A stretch of 58,416 nucleotides of DNA, from contig NZ_JAALBX010000021.1 of NCBI RefSeq assembly GCF_011077955.1, positions 1-58,416 on the forward strand, written 5' to 3'. The DNA comes from Citrobacter freundii. GTDB taxonomy: Bacteria; Pseudomonadota; Gammaproteobacteria; Enterobacterales; Enterobacteriaceae. Positions 21,356 to 31,537 of the stretch are shown one piece after another. Numbering within the stretch: the first letter of the stretch is position 1; every line of letters starts with the position of its first letter. The position numbers were made by a program, and so were the translations under genes. Below the pieces are notes generated by a model. That model saw nothing but the letters and a program-made list of their open reading frames with translations. It made no database searches and was not told the DNA's origin.

Positions 21356-22411
21356 ATGCGCAAAATCATTCACGTCGATATGGACTGCTTTTTCGCAGCC
21401 GTAGAAATGCGCGACAACCCGGCGTTACGTGATATTCCCCTCGCGATTGGCGGCAGTCGGGAACGACGCGGGGTGATAAGCACAGCAAACTACCCGGCGC
21501 GCAAATTCGGCGTGCGCAGCGCCATGCCGACGGGAATGGCATTAAAACTTTGCCCCCATCTCACGCTCTTGCCTGGCCGTTTTGACGCATATAAAGAAGC
21601 CTCAAACCATATTCGCGAAATTTTCCTGCGTTATACGCCGCTGATTGAACCGCTTTCACTGGATGAAGCTTATCTGGACGTTACCGACAGCCCGCATTGT
21701 CACGGTTCGGCAACCTTAATGGCGCGTGAAATCCGCCAGACTATTTTCGACGAGCTGCAACTCACTGCTTCTGCGGGCATCGCGCCGGTCAAGTTCATCG
21801 CCAAAATCGCCTCGGATCTCAACAAACCCAACGGACAATGCGTGATTACGCCCGAGGAGATGCCGGCATTTTTAAAGACGCTGCCGCTGTCAAAAATCCC
21901 GGGCGTCGGTAAAGTCACTGCCGGTAAACTGGAAAGCATCGGGCTTGTCACCTGCGAAGATGTGCAGAAATGCGATCTGGCGTCACTGTTAAAACGTTTT
22001 GGTAAATTCGGGCGAGTGTTATGGGAGCGCAGCCAGGGTATTGATGAGCGTGAAGTGAGCAACGATCGCACGCGAAAGTCTATTGGCGTGGAGCGTACGC
22101 TCGTGGAGGATATTCATACCTGGTCCGAATGCGAAGCGATTATTGAGCGTCTTTACCCGGAGCTTGAACGGCGGCTTGCAAACGTAAAGCCCGATCTGTT
22201 AATTGCGCGCCAGGGCGTTAAGCTTAAGTTTGCGGATTTTCAGCTCACGACCCAGGAGCACGTCTGGCCCCGGCTTAATAAAGACGATTTACTCGCTACA
22301 GCGCGTAAAACCTGGGATGAACGCCGTGCCGGGCGCGGCGTGCGTCTGGTGGGCCTTCACGTGACATTGCTTGATCCGCAACTGGAGCGCCAACTGGTGC
22401 TGGGGCTCTGA
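21356..22411 (+). CDS. dinB: DNA polymerase IV
   Basis: A 351-residue Y-family translesion polymerase. Catalytic acidic residues are in [12 protein letters not shown] (Asp8) and [10 protein letters not shown] (Asp-Glu pair near residue 103). The helix-hairpin-helix [14 protein letters not shown] follows, and the C-terminus RQLVLGL is the beta-clamp-binding peptide. Length equals E. coli DinB. A LexA box lies upstream. yafP follows after 27 bp. The yafN-yafO toxin-antitoxin genes found in K-12 between dinB and yafP are absent. Confidence 0.97.
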   Translation: MRKIIHVDMDCFFAAVEMRDNPALRDIPLAIGGSRERRGVISTANYPARKFGVRSAMPTGMALKLCPHLTLLPGRFDAYKEASNHIREIFLRYTPLIEPLSLDEAYLDVTDSPHCHGSATLMAREIRQTIFDELQLTASAGIAPVKFIAKIASDLNKPNGQCVITPEEMPAFLKTLPLSKIPGVGKVTAGKLESIGLVTCEDVQKCDLASLLKRFGKFGRVLWERSQGIDEREVSNDRTRKSIGVERTLVEDIHTWSECEAIIERLYPELERRLANVKPDLLIARQGVKLKFADFQLTTQEHVWPRLNKDDLLATARKTWDERRAGRGVRLVGLHVTLLDPQLERQLVLGL

Positions 22412-22438
22412 AGGGCAATAAGCCTGGGAGTCATTATC

Positions 22439-22948
22439 ATGAAAAAAGCTGTCTTCATTCGCCGTTATCATCCCCGCGATTTTCCTGATGTGGTAGAGGT
22501 GTTTTTGCGCTCGGTCACCGACGTCGCGGCAAAAGATTATAATCAGGCGCAAACCCGTGCCTGGGCGCAGATTGATGAACAATCGTGGATGACACGGTTG
22601 TCTCATGCCTGGACCTTCGTCGCCTGCTGCGAAGATGACATCGCCGGGTTTATTACATTCGATCGCGGCGGCCATCTCGATTTGTTATTTGTGCATCCTG
22701 ACTATCTGCGACAACACGTCGCTGCTGCGCTGCTCAAACGGCTTGAAGCTCAGGCGCGGGCGCAAAATATCCCCATGATTTATACCGAAGCGAGTATTAC
22801 GGCGCGCCCTTTTTTTGAACGCCATGGGTTTTGCGTGATTGCCGAACAAATCGTCGAATTACGTGCAGAACGCTTTGTGAATTATCGCATGCAAAAATGG
22901 CCGGGCGAGGCGTTTACATTGCTGGAATATCGGGAATTGAGCCAATAA
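22439..22948 (+). CDS. yafP: GNAT-family acetyltransferase YafP
   Basis: A 169-residue GNAT acyltransferase. The acetyl-CoA loop region is HLDLLFVHPDYLRQHVAAALLKRLE, recognised by the VHPDYLRQHVA segment, and the terminal strand is ASITARPFFERHGFCV. In E. coli yafP belongs to the SOS-regulated dinB operon and has been linked to detoxification of aromatic nitro compounds. Here it sits 27 bp after dinB, so it is probably co-transcribed and SOS-regulated. Confidence 0.88.
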   Translation: MKKAVFIRRYHPRDFPDVVEVFLRSVTDVAAKDYNQAQTRAWAQIDEQSWMTRLSHAWTFVACCEDDIAGFITFDRGGHLDLLFVHPDYLRQHVAAALLKRLEAQARAQNIPMIYTEASITARPFFERHGFCVIAEQIVELRAERFVNYRMQKWPGEAFTLLEYRELSQ

Positions 22949-22950
22949 AA

Positions 22951-22972
22951 AAGGGCAACGCGATGTTGCCCT
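22951..22972 (-). terminator. Terminator of pepD (possibly bidirectional)
   Basis: 9-bp stem AAGGGCAAC/GTTGCCCTT. Read on the minus strand it runs into six T residues. It lies between convergent yafP and pepD. Confidence 0.85.
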
Positions 22973-22992
22973 TAACAGAACGTGTTGCGAAC

Positions 22993-24450
22993 TTATTTAG
23001 TCGGAATAGCTTTTAGCAGTTCTGTCAGCAGCGTCCAGTAATGACCAACGCTTTCGATATGAACCTGCTCATCCGGGGAGTGTGGCCCGGTAATGGTTGG
23101 CCCAATCGACACCATATCCATGTCCGGATAGGGTTTCTTAAACAGCCCGCACTCAAGCCCTGCGTGGATCACCTGAATATTCGGCGTCTTATTGAAAAGC
23201 TTCTGGTAGGTTTCACGAACCAGCGCCATCACCGGCGAACTGGCGTCCGGCTGCCAGCCAGGATAGCTGCCTTTCGCTTCAGTTTGCGCGCCCACCAGGC
23301 TGCCGAGCGATTGCAGCATGCCAACCACGTAATCTTTACCGCTGTCGATAAGCGAACGGATAAGGCAGATAATCTGCGCGCTGTCCTGCGTCATAGTGAC
23401 CACACCAACGTTCAGCGAGGTTTCTACCACGCCTTTCGCCACGTCGGAATTACGAATAACGCCGTTCGGGGTCGCATTCAGCAGGCTGATAAACGCATCG
23501 CGACTTTTCGCCGTCAGCGCCGTTTTATCTGTGGTCACGCTATCAAGCAGGACGACCAGATTTTTTTCTACCATAGACAGTTCGTTTTTCAGGATGTCCT
23601 GATAGTGGCTTGCCAGCGTTTTCAGTTCAGCGGCTTTGTTTGCCGGAACGGCAACGGTCGCGAAAGCTTCACGCGGGATAGCATTACGCAGGGTGCCGCC
23701 GTTGAAATCGAGGAGTTGCAGATCAAGCGCTTTAGCGTGACCGGCTAAAAAGCGCGCCAGCAGTTTGTTGGCGTTGCCCAAACCTAAATGAATATCGCCG
23801 CCGGAGTGGCCGCCTTTCAGGCCTTTCAACGTCAGCTTAAAGGTTTCGTAACCGGCTGTAATCGCTTCGCGCTCCAGTTTCAGCGTCGTAATGAAGTCGA
23901 TGCCGCCCGCACAGCCCATGTAGATTTCACCTTCTTCTTCAGAGTCGGTGTTAATCAGAATGTCGGCTTTTAACCAGCCAGCTTGCAGCCCGAATGCGCC
24001 ATCCATGCCCGCTTCTTCGGTCATGGTCAGCAGAACTTCCAGCGGACCGTGAGCGACGGAATCATCAGCCAGCACGGCCAGCGCAGACGCCATACCGATG
24101 CCGTTATCCGCGCCAAGCGTTGTACCGCGCGCTTTGACCCATTCGCCGTCAATCCACGGTTGAATCGGGTCTTTGGTAAAGTCGTGTTCGGTATCGTTGT
24201 TTTTCTGCGGCACCATATCAAGGTGCGCCTGCAGGACTACCGCTTTACGGTTTTCCATGCCTGGAGTAGCAGGTTTACGGATCAGAATATTACCTACGCT
24301 GTCGCGCTCTGCGTGCAGTCCCTTCTCACTTGCCCAGCTTAAAATATGTTCGGCGAGTTGTTCTTCATGATAAGACGGGTGAGGGATGGAGCAGATTTTG
24401 GCAAAAATGTCCCACAGCGGTTGCGGGGACAGTTGAGACAGTTCAGACAC
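22993..24450 (-). CDS. pepD: Beta-Ala-His dipeptidase (peptidase D)
   Basis: A 485-residue cytosolic M20 metallopeptidase that cleaves unblocked dipeptides such as carnosine-type Xaa-His. Metal and catalytic residues are visible in LQAHLDMVPQ (His, Asp), GADNGIGMA (bridging Asp) and TEEAGMDGAFG (catalytic Glu and metal Glu). The C-terminal GPHSPDEQVH carries the last metal His. Length equals E. coli PepD. It is divergent from gpt. Confidence 0.96.
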   Translation of the reverse strand: MSELSQLSPQPLWDIFAKICSIPHPSYHEEQLAEHILSWASEKGLHAERDSVGNILIRKPATPGMENRKAVVLQAHLDMVPQKNNDTEHDFTKDPIQPWIDGEWVKARGTTLGADNGIGMASALAVLADDSVAHGPLEVLLTMTEEAGMDGAFGLQAGWLKADILINTDSEEEGEIYMGCAGGIDFITTLKLEREAITAGYETFKLTLKGLKGGHSGGDIHLGLGNANKLLARFLAGHAKALDLQLLDFNGGTLRNAIPREAFATVAVPANKAAELKTLASHYQDILKNELSMVEKNLVVLLDSVTTDKTALTAKSRDAFISLLNATPNGVIRNSDVAKGVVETSLNVGVVTMTQDSAQIICLIRSLIDSGKDYVVGMLQSLGSLVGAQTEAKGSYPGWQPDASSPVMALVRETYQKLFNKTPNIQVIHAGLECGLFKKPYPDMDMVSIGPTITGPHSPDEQVHIESVGHYWTLLTELLKAIPTK

Positions 24451-24707
24451 GTTAAGTCTCCTTGACGTTGACCCGGCAAAATGTGCTGCCGGTCACAGGG
24501 TTACCTGATTACGATGTACCACAAGCCAGGCTTGCGTGATGTCGTGAGCATACCACTTTCTCAAAGGACATGTAGACCGCCACGCGTAAAAACCGCGGCA
24601 GATGCCGCACAGTACTGGTTTTTAGCGCGTCAGATCTCTATAATCTCGCGCAACCTATTTTCCCCTGAATACTTTTAAGCCGTTAAAAACAGGCCGGGAC
24701 ACTTCAC

Positions 24708-25166
24708 ATGAGCGAAAAATACATCGTCACCTGGGACATGTTGCAGATTCACGCCCGCAAACTGGCAAGCCGCTTGCTGCCAGCCGATCAATGGAAAGGC
24801 ATTATTGCTGTGAGCCGTGGCGGTTTAGTGCCCGGCGCGCTACTGGCTCGTGAATTAGGCATTCGCCATGTTGATACCGTGTGTATCTCAAGCTATGACC
24901 ACGACAACCAACGCGAACTGACAGTGCTTAAACGCGCGGAAGGTGACGGTGAAGGGTTTATCGTTATCGACGATCTGGTGGATACCGGCGGCACGGCGGT
25001 TGCCATCCGCGAAATGTACCCGAAAGCCCACTTTGTGACTATTTTCGCCAAACCGGCCGGCAAACCGCTGGTTGACGATTATGTTGTCGATATCCCGCAG
25101 GATACCTGGATTGAACAACCGTGGGACATGGGCGTGGTATTCGTTCCGCCATTGTCAGGCCGTTAA
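24708..25166 (+). CDS. gpt: Xanthine-guanine phosphoribosyltransferase
   Basis: A 152-residue purine-salvage enzyme converting xanthine and guanine to XMP and GMP with PRPP. The PRPP-binding motif is [14 protein letters not shown] (about residues 84-97), preceded by the flexible-loop region [32 protein letters not shown] is typical and recognised by [12 protein letters not shown]. It is divergent from pepD and ends at a clear terminator. Confidence 0.97.
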   Translation: MSEKYIVTWDMLQIHARKLASRLLPADQWKGIIAVSRGGLVPGALLARELGIRHVDTVCISSYDHDNQRELTVLKRAEGDGEGFIVIDDLVDTGGTAVAIREMYPKAHFVTIFAKPAGKPLVDDYVVDIPQDTWIEQPWDMGVVFVPPLSGR

Positions 25167-25195
25167 TTCCTGCCACGTATTGCCAGATTAATTTC

Positions 25196-25216
25196 AACGC
25201 CCGCTTGCGGGCGTTT
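25196..25216 (+). terminator. Terminator of gpt
   Basis: Stem AACGCCCGC/GCGGGCGTT with a TT loop, followed by TTTTGTTTT, 30 bp after the gpt stop codon. Confidence 0.88.
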
Positions 25217-25277
25217 TGTTTTATTTAGCCTGCGCGCGCTACAATAGGCCCATTGCGCATTATGGAGGCTGAATGTC

Positions 25278-26522
25278 ATGGTAAACGCCAATCTGAGTGA
25301 AACCCTGTTCAAACCGCGTTTTAAACATCCGGAAACGTCAACATTAGTCCGGCGTGTACACCATACCGGCCATCCTGCGATTCAATCTGCGCTTGACGGT
25401 AAAAACGTGCCTCACTGGTATCGAATGATTAACCGCCTGATGTGGGTTTGGCGTGGCATCGACCCGCGTGAAATTCTTGAAGTCCAGGCGCGTATCGTAA
25501 TGAGCGACGCCGAGCGCACCGATCCTTATTTATATGACACCGTAAAAGGCTATCGCGGCGGTAACTGGATCTACGAATGGTCAAAGCAGGCCATGCTTTG
25601 GCAACAGCGGGCAGGGCAGACCGACGATGAGGCGACCGCAGGCCGGCACTGGCTCAAAGCCTCCAATCTTTACAGCATTGCGGCATACCCGCACTTAAAA
25701 GGCGACGAACTGGCCGAACAGGCTCAGGTGTTGGCAAATCGTGCCTATGAAGAAGCAGCGCAGCGGTTACCCTGTAATATTCGCGAGCTGGAGTTTGCCG
25801 TGCCGGGCGGCAGCCCTGTAAGCGGTTTTTTACACCAGCCGAAAGGTGATGGGCCATTTCCTACCGTACTGATGTGCGGTGGCCTGGACGCGTTGCAAAG
25901 CGACTATTTCAATCTCTTCGAGAACTATTTCGCCCCGCTCGGCATTGCGATGCTAACGCTGGATATGCCGTCAGTGGGCTTTTCCTCTAAATGGAAGCTT
26001 ACCCAGGACTCCAGCCTGCTACACCAACATGTACTGAAATCACTGCCCACGCTGCCCTGGATTGACCATACCCGCGTGGCGTTATTTGGGTTTCGTTTTG
26101 GTGCCAACGTAGCGGTGCGGCTGGCTTATCTCGAATCGCCCCGGCTTAAAGCGGTGGCGTGCCTTGGGCCGATGGTCCACCAACTCCTCACCGACGCCAC
26201 ACTGCAAAACAACGTGCCGGAAATGTATATGGACGTGCTGGCGAGCCGTCTTGGCATGTTCGATGCGTCGGATGTCGCGTTACGCACTGAACTCAACCGC
26301 TATTCGCTGAAAACTCAGGGCTTGTTAGGCCGCCGTTGCCCGACGCCAATGCTGTCGGGATACTGGAAAGATGACCTCTTTAGCCCGCCGGAAGAGTCGC
26401 GATTAATCACATCGTCATCTTCAGACGGCAAACTGCTTGAGATTCCGTTCAATCCGGTTTACCGCAATTTCGATAAAGCGTTAAAAGAAATTGCCGGATG
26501 GATTAACAATCGATTCGGTTAA
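25278..26522 (+). CDS. frsA: FrsA, alpha/beta-hydrolase-fold fermentation/respiration switch protein
   Basis: A 414-residue DUF1100/FrsA protein with an N-terminal helical domain and a C-terminal alpha/beta-hydrolase domain (from about 180). The nucleophile elbow [10 protein letters not shown] has Arg-Phe in place of the usual Ser, as in all FrsA proteins, so esterase activity is doubtful. E. coli FrsA binds unphosphorylated EIIA-Glc; Vibrio FrsA has been discussed as a pyruvate-related enzyme. It is followed by crl after 57 bp. Confidence 0.94.
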   Translation: MVNANLSETLFKPRFKHPETSTLVRRVHHTGHPAIQSALDGKNVPHWYRMINRLMWVWRGIDPREILEVQARIVMSDAERTDPYLYDTVKGYRGGNWIYEWSKQAMLWQQRAGQTDDEATAGRHWLKASNLYSIAAYPHLKGDELAEQAQVLANRAYEEAAQRLPCNIRELEFAVPGGSPVSGFLHQPKGDGPFPTVLMCGGLDALQSDYFNLFENYFAPLGIAMLTLDMPSVGFSSKWKLTQDSSLLHQHVLKSLPTLPWIDHTRVALFGFRFGANVAVRLAYLESPRLKAVACLGPMVHQLLTDATLQNNVPEMYMDVLASRLGMFDASDVALRTELNRYSLKTQGLLGRRCPTPMLSGYWKDDLFSPPEESRLITSSSSDGKLLEIPFNPVYRNFDKALKEIAGWINNRFG

Positions 26523-26579
26523 TGGATTGCTAAATTCTATTGATTTGGTAAAACAGTTGCTTCACCAAAGGAGATCACA

Positions 26580-26981
26580 ATGACGTTACCGAGTGGACAC
26601 CCGAAGAGCAGGATGATTAAAAAGTTCACCGCCCTTGGCCCGTATATCCGGGAAGGGCAATGTGAAGATAACCGTTTCTTTTTCGATTGCCTGGCAGTTT
26701 GCGTCAATGTTAAACCTGCGCCGGAGAAGCGCGAGTTTTGGGGATGGTGGATGGAGCTTGAAGCGCAAGAAAAACGCTTCACGTATACCTGGCATTTCGG
26801 TCTTTATAATGAAGAAGGGAACTGGACCCCGACGCCGATTAAAGATAATGAGGTGAATGAAAAGCTTGAGAAAACGCTGCGTGACTTTCATGTGCGTCTG
26901 CGGGATCTGCTTGCGTCATTAGATTTGAAGCTCGAACCGGCGGACGATTTTTCTGAATCGAAATTAAAACTGACTGCCTGA
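26580..26981 (+). CDS. crl: Sigma factor-binding protein Crl
   Basis: A 133-residue protein that binds sigma-S and promotes its assembly with core RNA polymerase, raising expression of curli and other stationary-phase genes. The conserved stretch [21 protein letters not shown] region is seen as [16 protein letters not shown], and FWGWWMELE follows. A strong AAAGGAG site precedes the ATG. Length equals E. coli Crl. It is convergent with phoE. Confidence 0.95.
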   Translation: MTLPSGHPKSRMIKKFTALGPYIREGQCEDNRFFFDCLAVCVNVKPAPEKREFWGWWMELEAQEKRFTYTWHFGLYNEEGNWTPTPIKDNEVNEKLEKTLRDFHVRLRDLLASLDLKLEPADDFSESKLKLTA

Positions 26982-27023
26982 TTATTGCTTGCCAGAATGC
27001 CTGATAAACGCAGGCCCTAATGC

Positions 27024-27047
27024 AAAACCCCCGCTTGCGCGGGGGAT
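27024..27047 (-). terminator. Terminator between crl and phoE
   Basis: GC-rich stem CCCCCGC/GCGGGGG, flanked by AAAA and ATTTG. The minus-strand reading ends in TTTTGC, which suits phoE; it may also stop crl. Confidence 0.75.
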
Positions 27048-27078
27048 TTGGTAGCCATACGGTTTATAGCAATACGTC

Positions 27079-28134
27079 TTAGAACTGGTACGTCATACCA
27101 ACGGCAACGATATCATCGTTGTTGATACGCAATTCGTTGTCGTCATCAAGCTGGTTGATTTTATAATCAACAAACGCAGACATGTTTTTGTTGAAGTAGT
27201 AAACCGCACCCACGTCGATGTATTTGACTAAATCAACGCTGCCAATCCCTTCAACATTTTTGCCTTCAGACTGAACATAGCCCAGAGACGGACGCAGACC
27301 GAAATCGAATTGATACTGCGCTACCGCTTCGAAGTTCTGCGCTTTGTTAGCAAAGCCGCCAGAAATCGGGGTCATGTTGCGTGTTTCGGAATACATTGCC
27401 GCCAGGTAAATATTGTTGGCGTCATATTTCAGGCCGCTTGCCCATGCTTCTGCTTTTTCACCCTGGCCGCGCACTTGCAACTGTTGCAGGTTGGTGCGAT
27501 CGGAGTTGGTGTAGGCTGCACCGATGCTGAACGGGCTGCCGCCGAAGTCATAGGTCATCGCGGTGCCGAAGCCGTCGCCATTTTCTTTGCTGGCAACGCG
27601 ACCTTCGTTCTTCGCCTGGTATTGCAGCGTGGTGTTCAGACCGTCAACAACGCCGAAGAAATCGGTGTTACGGTAAGTTGCCAGGCTGCTGGAACGTTTG
27701 GTCATAAAGTTATCGGTCTGGCCGGAAGAGTCGCCGCCAAATTCCGGGAACATATCGGTCCAGGCTTCAACGTCATACAGCGCGCCCAGGTTACGACCAT
27801 AGTCGATAGAGCCGAAATCTTTGAATTTAATACCGGCGAAAGCCAAACGGGTTTTCTGCGCGTTCGCTGCACCTTCTTCTTTGTTACCGGCAAATTCTGC
27901 TTCCCAGCGGCCAAAACCTGTCATGGTGTCGCTGATTTGAGTTTCACCTTTAAAACCGAAACGTGCATAAGTCATATCGCCGTCTTTCGCGGCGTTATCA
28001 CTCATGTAATGCATTGCTTTAACGCGACCGTAAATATCAAGTTTGTTGCTGTTTTTATTATATACTTCAGCAGCCTGCGCTGCAGAAGCTGCAACAACAC
28101 CCATCACCACCAATGCCAACGTGCTTTTTTTCAT
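27079..28134 (-). CDS. phoE: Outer-membrane porin PhoE
   Basis: A 351-residue general porin of the OmpF/OmpC/PhoE family, anion-preferring and made under phosphate starvation. The signal peptide is about residues 1-21 (cleavage after AASAAQA), the mature protein begins [17 protein letters not shown], and it ends with the C-terminal Phe of beta-barrel proteins (GMTYQF). The constriction-loop motif PEFGGD is present. The start [11 protein letters not shown] is chosen over an in-frame extension with no signal character. A PHO-box-like site lies 80 bp upstream. Synteny crl-phoE-proB supports the name over ompF or ompC. Confidence 0.95.
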   Translation of the reverse strand: MKKSTLALVVMGVVAASAAQAAEVYNKNSNKLDIYGRVKAMHYMSDNAAKDGDMTYARFGFKGETQISDTMTGFGRWEAEFAGNKEEGAANAQKTRLAFAGIKFKDFGSIDYGRNLGALYDVEAWTDMFPEFGGDSSGQTDNFMTKRSSSLATYRNTDFFGVVDGLNTTLQYQAKNEGRVASKENGDGFGTAMTYDFGGSPFSIGAAYTNSDRTNLQQLQVRGQGEKAEAWASGLKYDANNIYLAAMYSETRNMTPISGGFANKAQNFEAVAQYQFDFGLRPSLGYVQSEGKNVEGIGSVDLVKYIDVGAVYYFNKNMSAFVDYKINQLDDDNELRINNDDIVAVGMTYQF

Positions 28135-28213
28135 TTTCAATCCCAATTTTTTATACGCGCCAAGTTTCGGACTATTGCCCATTGAAAAGCGGGGTGAATA
28201 ATAACGAGCCTGT

Positions 28214-28231
28214 ATTAAAGATCTGTGACAG
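28214..28231 (-). promoter_or_regulatory. PHO-box-like PhoB site upstream of phoE
   Basis: On the minus strand it reads CTGTCACAGATCTTTAAT: a near-perfect CTGTCAT half-site, a 4-bp spacer, and a weaker second half-site (5 of 7). It is 80 bp before the phoE start, where PhoB acts in E. coli. Confidence 0.6.
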
Positions 28232-28427
28232 AGTGAAAATAATTATAAAAAAGAATGAAACGGTGTTTCTAAAATTGTAGTTTTCCTGATTTCTAGTAAT
28301 ATCTCTCCCCTTGTCCCGCATAAACATCAGGGTTTTAAAAACCCCATAGTTGGCAAGTCGCCTGACTCCTGTTACAACGTCTTTCTGATTGTTCTTTTAC
28401 TACTTTTCGTTGATACGGCAGAGAATC

Positions 28428-29531
28428 ATGAGTGATAGCCAGACCCTGGTCGTAAAACTGGGGACCAGCGTCTTAACGGGCGGGTCGCGCCGCCTGAATC
28501 GCGCGCACATTGTAGAATTAGTGCGCCAGTGCGCCCGGCAACATGCTGCAGGGCATCGTATCGTTATTGTCACCTCCGGGGCGATTGCCGCGGGGCGTGA
28601 ACACCTCGGTTACCCGGAACTTCCAGCAACCATTGCCTCAAAACAACTTCTTGCCGCCGTCGGGCAAAGCCGTTTGATCCAGCTCTGGGAGCAGCTTTTC
28701 TCCATTTACGGTATCCACATCGGGCAAATGTTGCTGACCCGGGCCGATATGGAAGATCGCGAGCGCTTTTTAAATGCGCGCGACACATTACGCGCACTGC
28801 TGGATAACAATATCGTTCCGGTAATCAATGAAAACGACGCGGTCGCCACCGCGGAAATTAAAGTCGGCGATAACGACAACCTGTCCGCGCTGGCTGCAAT
28901 ACTGGCGGGCGCCGACAAACTGCTGCTGCTGACTGACCAGCAGGGCTTGTTCACCGCCGACCCGCGCAGCAACCCGCAGGCGGAACTGATAGCGGATGTG
29001 CACGGGATTGACGATGCGTTACGCGCCATCGCGGGCGATAGCGTTTCAGGGCTCGGCACAGGCGGCATGGGCACCAAGTTACAGGCGGCAGACGTCGCTG
29101 CCCGCGCCGGTATCGAAACGGTGATTGCCGCAGGCAGCAAGCCGGGCGTGATTGGCGATGTGATTGAAGGATTACCGGTGGGTACTCGCTTCCATCCGCA
29201 GCAATCCCCGCTGGAAAACCGTAAGCGCTGGATTTTCGGCGCGCCGCCAGCCGGTGAAATCAGTATTGATGAAGGGGCGCAAGACGCCATTCTGGCGCGC
29301 GGTAGCTCTCTATTGCCGAAAGGGATTAAAACCGTCACCGGTAACTTCTCACGCGGAGAAGTGATCCGTATTCGTAACCAGGATGGTCGCGATATCGCCC
29401 ATGGCGTCAGCCGCTATAACAGCGACGCCCTTCGTCGTATCGCCGGGCAGCATTCTCAACAAATCGATGCGATCCTCGGCTATGAATATGGCCCGGTCGC
29501 CGTCCACCGCGACGACCTGATCCTCATCTAA
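28428..29531 (+). CDS. proB: Glutamate 5-kinase
   Basis: A 367-residue kinase for the first step of proline synthesis, forming gamma-glutamyl phosphate. The N-terminal amino-acid-kinase domain has [12 protein letters not shown] and [17 protein letters not shown] (recognised by [10 protein letters not shown]), NENDAVAT and the [12 protein letters not shown] loop. A C-terminal PUA domain covers about 270-367. The start [12 protein letters not shown] matches E. coli; the longer in-frame version lacks a ribosome binding site. proA follows after 10 bp. Confidence 0.97.
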   Translation: MSDSQTLVVKLGTSVLTGGSRRLNRAHIVELVRQCARQHAAGHRIVIVTSGAIAAGREHLGYPELPATIASKQLLAAVGQSRLIQLWEQLFSIYGIHIGQMLLTRADMEDRERFLNARDTLRALLDNNIVPVINENDAVATAEIKVGDNDNLSALAAILAGADKLLLLTDQQGLFTADPRSNPQAELIADVHGIDDALRAIAGDSVSGLGTGGMGTKLQAADVAARAGIETVIAAGSKPGVIGDVIEGLPVGTRFHPQQSPLENRKRWIFGAPPAGEISIDEGAQDAILARGSSLLPKGIKTVTGNFSRGEVIRIRNQDGRDIAHGVSRYNSDALRRIAGQHSQQIDAILGYEYGPVAVHRDDLILI

Positions 29532-29541
29532 GGAGCCTGCA

Positions 29542-30795
29542 ATGCTTGAACAAATGGGTAAAGCGGCGAAAGCGGCTTCTTACCAACTGGCGCTGTTATC
29601 GAGCCGTGAGAAAAACCGCGTGCTTGAGAAAATCGCCGACTATCTCGAAGCGCAGTCTGACGCGATCCTGAGCGCCAACCTGCAGGATCTGGCTGAGGCG
29701 AAAGCCAACGGCCTGAGTGAAGCTATGCAGGATCGTCTGGCGCTCACGCCTGAACGTCTGCATGCCATCGCCAACGATGTCCGTCAGGTATGCAGCCTTG
29801 CCGATCCGGTAGGGCAGGTTATTGATGGCGGTTTACTGGACAGCGGTCTGCGCCTTGAGCGTCGCCGGGTGCCGCTCGGGGTGATTGGCGTCATTTACGA
29901 AGCGCGTCCCAACGTAACGGTGGATGTGGCCTCTTTATGCCTTAAAACGGGCAACGCAGCGATTTTACGCGGCGGTAAAGAGACGTGGCGGACCAACGCC
30001 GCCACGGTAAAAGTTATCCAGCAGGCGCTGGAAGAGTGCGGCTTGCCGGCAGGCGCGGTACAGGCAATTGAAAGTCCGGATCGCGCGTTAGTCTCACAAA
30101 TGCTGCGCATGGATAAGTACATCGATATGCTTATCCCTCGCGGCGGCGTGGGTTTGCACAAGCTTTGTCGCGAGCAATCAACCATCCCGGTTATCACCGG
30201 TGGTATAGGCGTGTGCCATATTTTTGTGGATGAAAGTGCGGAGATTGAGGGCGCGCTTGAGGTCATCGTCAATGCCAAAACCCAGCGCCCAAGCACCTGT
30301 AATACTGTGGAAACACTGCTGATTCATGAAGGGATCGCGCCTCGTTTCCTGCCGGCGTTGAGCGATAAAATGGCAACCTGCGGCGTGACGCTGCATGCAG
30401 ATGACAATGCCTTCGATGCGCTTAAAAACGACCCGGCTAAACTGGTGGCCGTGAAGCCGCAAGAATATGACGATGAGTTCCTGTCGCTTGATATCAACGT
30501 CAAGCTGGTGGCGGATATCGACGGCGCTATTGCGCATATCCGCGAGCACGGCACCCAGCATTCCGACGCTATTCTGACGCGTACTCTGCGCAATGCCGAC
30601 CGTTTCATTAACGAAGTGGATTCGTCAGCGGTGTATGTGAACGCCTCGACGCGCTTCACCGACGGCGGCCAGTTCGGCCTCGGCGCGGAAGTGGCTGTCA
30701 GCACTCAGAAACTGCATGCGCGCGGGCCAATGGGCCTTGAAGCGCTCACGACCTATAAGTGGATTGGCTACGGCGACAACACCGTACGCCGTTAA
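29542..30795 (+). CDS. proA: Gamma-glutamyl phosphate reductase
   Basis: A 417-residue aldehyde-dehydrogenase-fold enzyme that reduces gamma-glutamyl phosphate with NADPH for proline synthesis. The catalytic Cys lies in [29 protein letters not shown] is recognised by [10 protein letters not shown], and [20 protein letters not shown] by HARGPMGLE. The start is preceded by AAGGAGC. It forms the proBA operon and is closed by a terminator 6 bp after the stop codon. Confidence 0.97.
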   Translation: MLEQMGKAAKAASYQLALLSSREKNRVLEKIADYLEAQSDAILSANLQDLAEAKANGLSEAMQDRLALTPERLHAIANDVRQVCSLADPVGQVIDGGLLDSGLRLERRRVPLGVIGVIYEARPNVTVDVASLCLKTGNAAILRGGKETWRTNAATVKVIQQALEECGLPAGAVQAIESPDRALVSQMLRMDKYIDMLIPRGGVGLHKLCREQSTIPVITGGIGVCHIFVDESAEIEGALEVIVNAKTQRPSTCNTVETLLIHEGIAPRFLPALSDKMATCGVTLHADDNAFDALKNDPAKLVAVKPQEYDDEFLSLDINVKLVADIDGAIAHIREHGTQHSDAILTRTLRNADRFINEVDSSAVYVNASTRFTDGGQFGLGAEVAVSTQKLHARGPMGLEALTTYKWIGYGDNTVRR

Positions 30796-30800
30796 ACGAA

Positions 30801-30830
30801 AAGGGTGATGTTTACGCATCACCCTTTTTT
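30801..30830 (+). terminator. Terminator of proBA
   Basis: Perfect 10-bp stem AAGGGTGATG/CATCACCCTT with a TTTACG loop, followed by a T run. Confidence 0.95.
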
Positions 30831-31298
30831 CTTGCCAGTTAAATACCCGCGCAATAACTGTGTTATGAATCAGGCTGTGGTTCTGTTTTATCGTGTTCTG
30901 ATTTAACGTCGCCACAACCCGTAGAAGCTGTTTTTAAAGGGTTTTGAGTTCACGACCAGGGGAACGCAGAGCGCATGGTCGGGACGGCGGATTTTTATGG
31001 TGCGTATCATGCTGTTATTGAAAGCTCACACACTGTGACTCTCTCACGCATCATTGAATTTTTTCCACACACCGCTTTTGGTGGGGCCGGTTACCCATTA
31101 AGGTAAAACCGCACCAATCCAGGGCTTAGGATAACGGGGGAGAAAATCTTAATCTGAACATCATTTTAATGTGGGTATAGCAAATACTTAAGGGTATTGG
31201 TTTAAAAAACACCACTTAACACATAAGGGCATTGACGGCCCGGCTACTTTTCCTTACCCTTTTACACCGTGTTCGCGCCCGCAGGCACATTCCCCAGG
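30831..31298. other. Intergenic region proA-thrW
   Basis: About 470 bp with no gene I can support. It precedes the tRNA and must hold the thrW promoter. TTGAAAGCTCACACACTGTGACT at about 31017 has a TTGAAA hexamer but no clear paired -10 box by eye. A partial inverted repeat CCGCTTTTGGTGG lies near 31073. Confidence 0.5.
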
Positions 31299-31374
31299 GC
31301 CGATATAGCTCAGTTGGTAGAGCAGCGCATTCGTAATGCGAAGGTCGTAGGTTCGACTCCTATTATCGGCACCA
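31299..31374 (+). tRNA. thrW: tRNA-Thr (anticodon CGT), thrW
   Basis: A 76-nt tRNA with encoded CCA. The acceptor stem is GCCGATA/TATCGGC, the anticodon loop TTCGTAA reads CGT, and the T-loop is GGTTCGACTCC. It follows proA as in E. coli, where the same tRNA hosts the CP4-6 prophage. Here it is followed at once by an integrase island, and its sequence is complete. Confidence 0.97.
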
Positions 31375-31375
31375 T
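31358..31375 (+). repeat. attL-type site: 3' end of thrW
   Basis: TCCTATTATCGGCACCAT, the last 17 bases of thrW plus one. A copy lacking one G is found 25.7 kb downstream at the far end of the island. Use of the 3' end of a tRNA is usual for P4-type integrases. Confidence 0.75.
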
Positions 31376-31488
31376 TTCAAGCTCTTCCCAAGTCTACCGA
31401 AATCAACTAAAAGCCCGTATACTGTGCTTTCTAGCCCGTATCTTATCTCCTGTTATCAACTGGACTCAACCGAAATCAAGTCGCAGTT

Positions 31489-31507
31489 GGGGGCATAAGT
31501 GGGGGCA
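31489..31507 (+). repeat. Paired GGGGGCA repeats, probable integrase arm sites (left)
   Basis: Two direct copies of GGGGGCA start 12 bp apart, 114 bp after the tRNA end and just before the integrase gene. The same heptamer pair with the same 12-bp spacing recurs at the right end of the island. A third, inverted copy (TGCCCCC) lies at 31530, right at the integrase start codon. Confidence 0.6.
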
Positions 31508-31537
31508 TTCTGTGTTCGGTCCAGGGAGATGCCCCCA

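Noticed and set aside
23041..23748. 235-codon frame opposite pepD
   Set aside because: Antisense shadow of pepD with His/Arg/Phe-biased translation.
27310..28185. 291-codon frame opposite phoE
   Set aside because: Antisense shadow of a well-supported porin gene; its translation is Phe/Cys/His-rich and unlike a protein.
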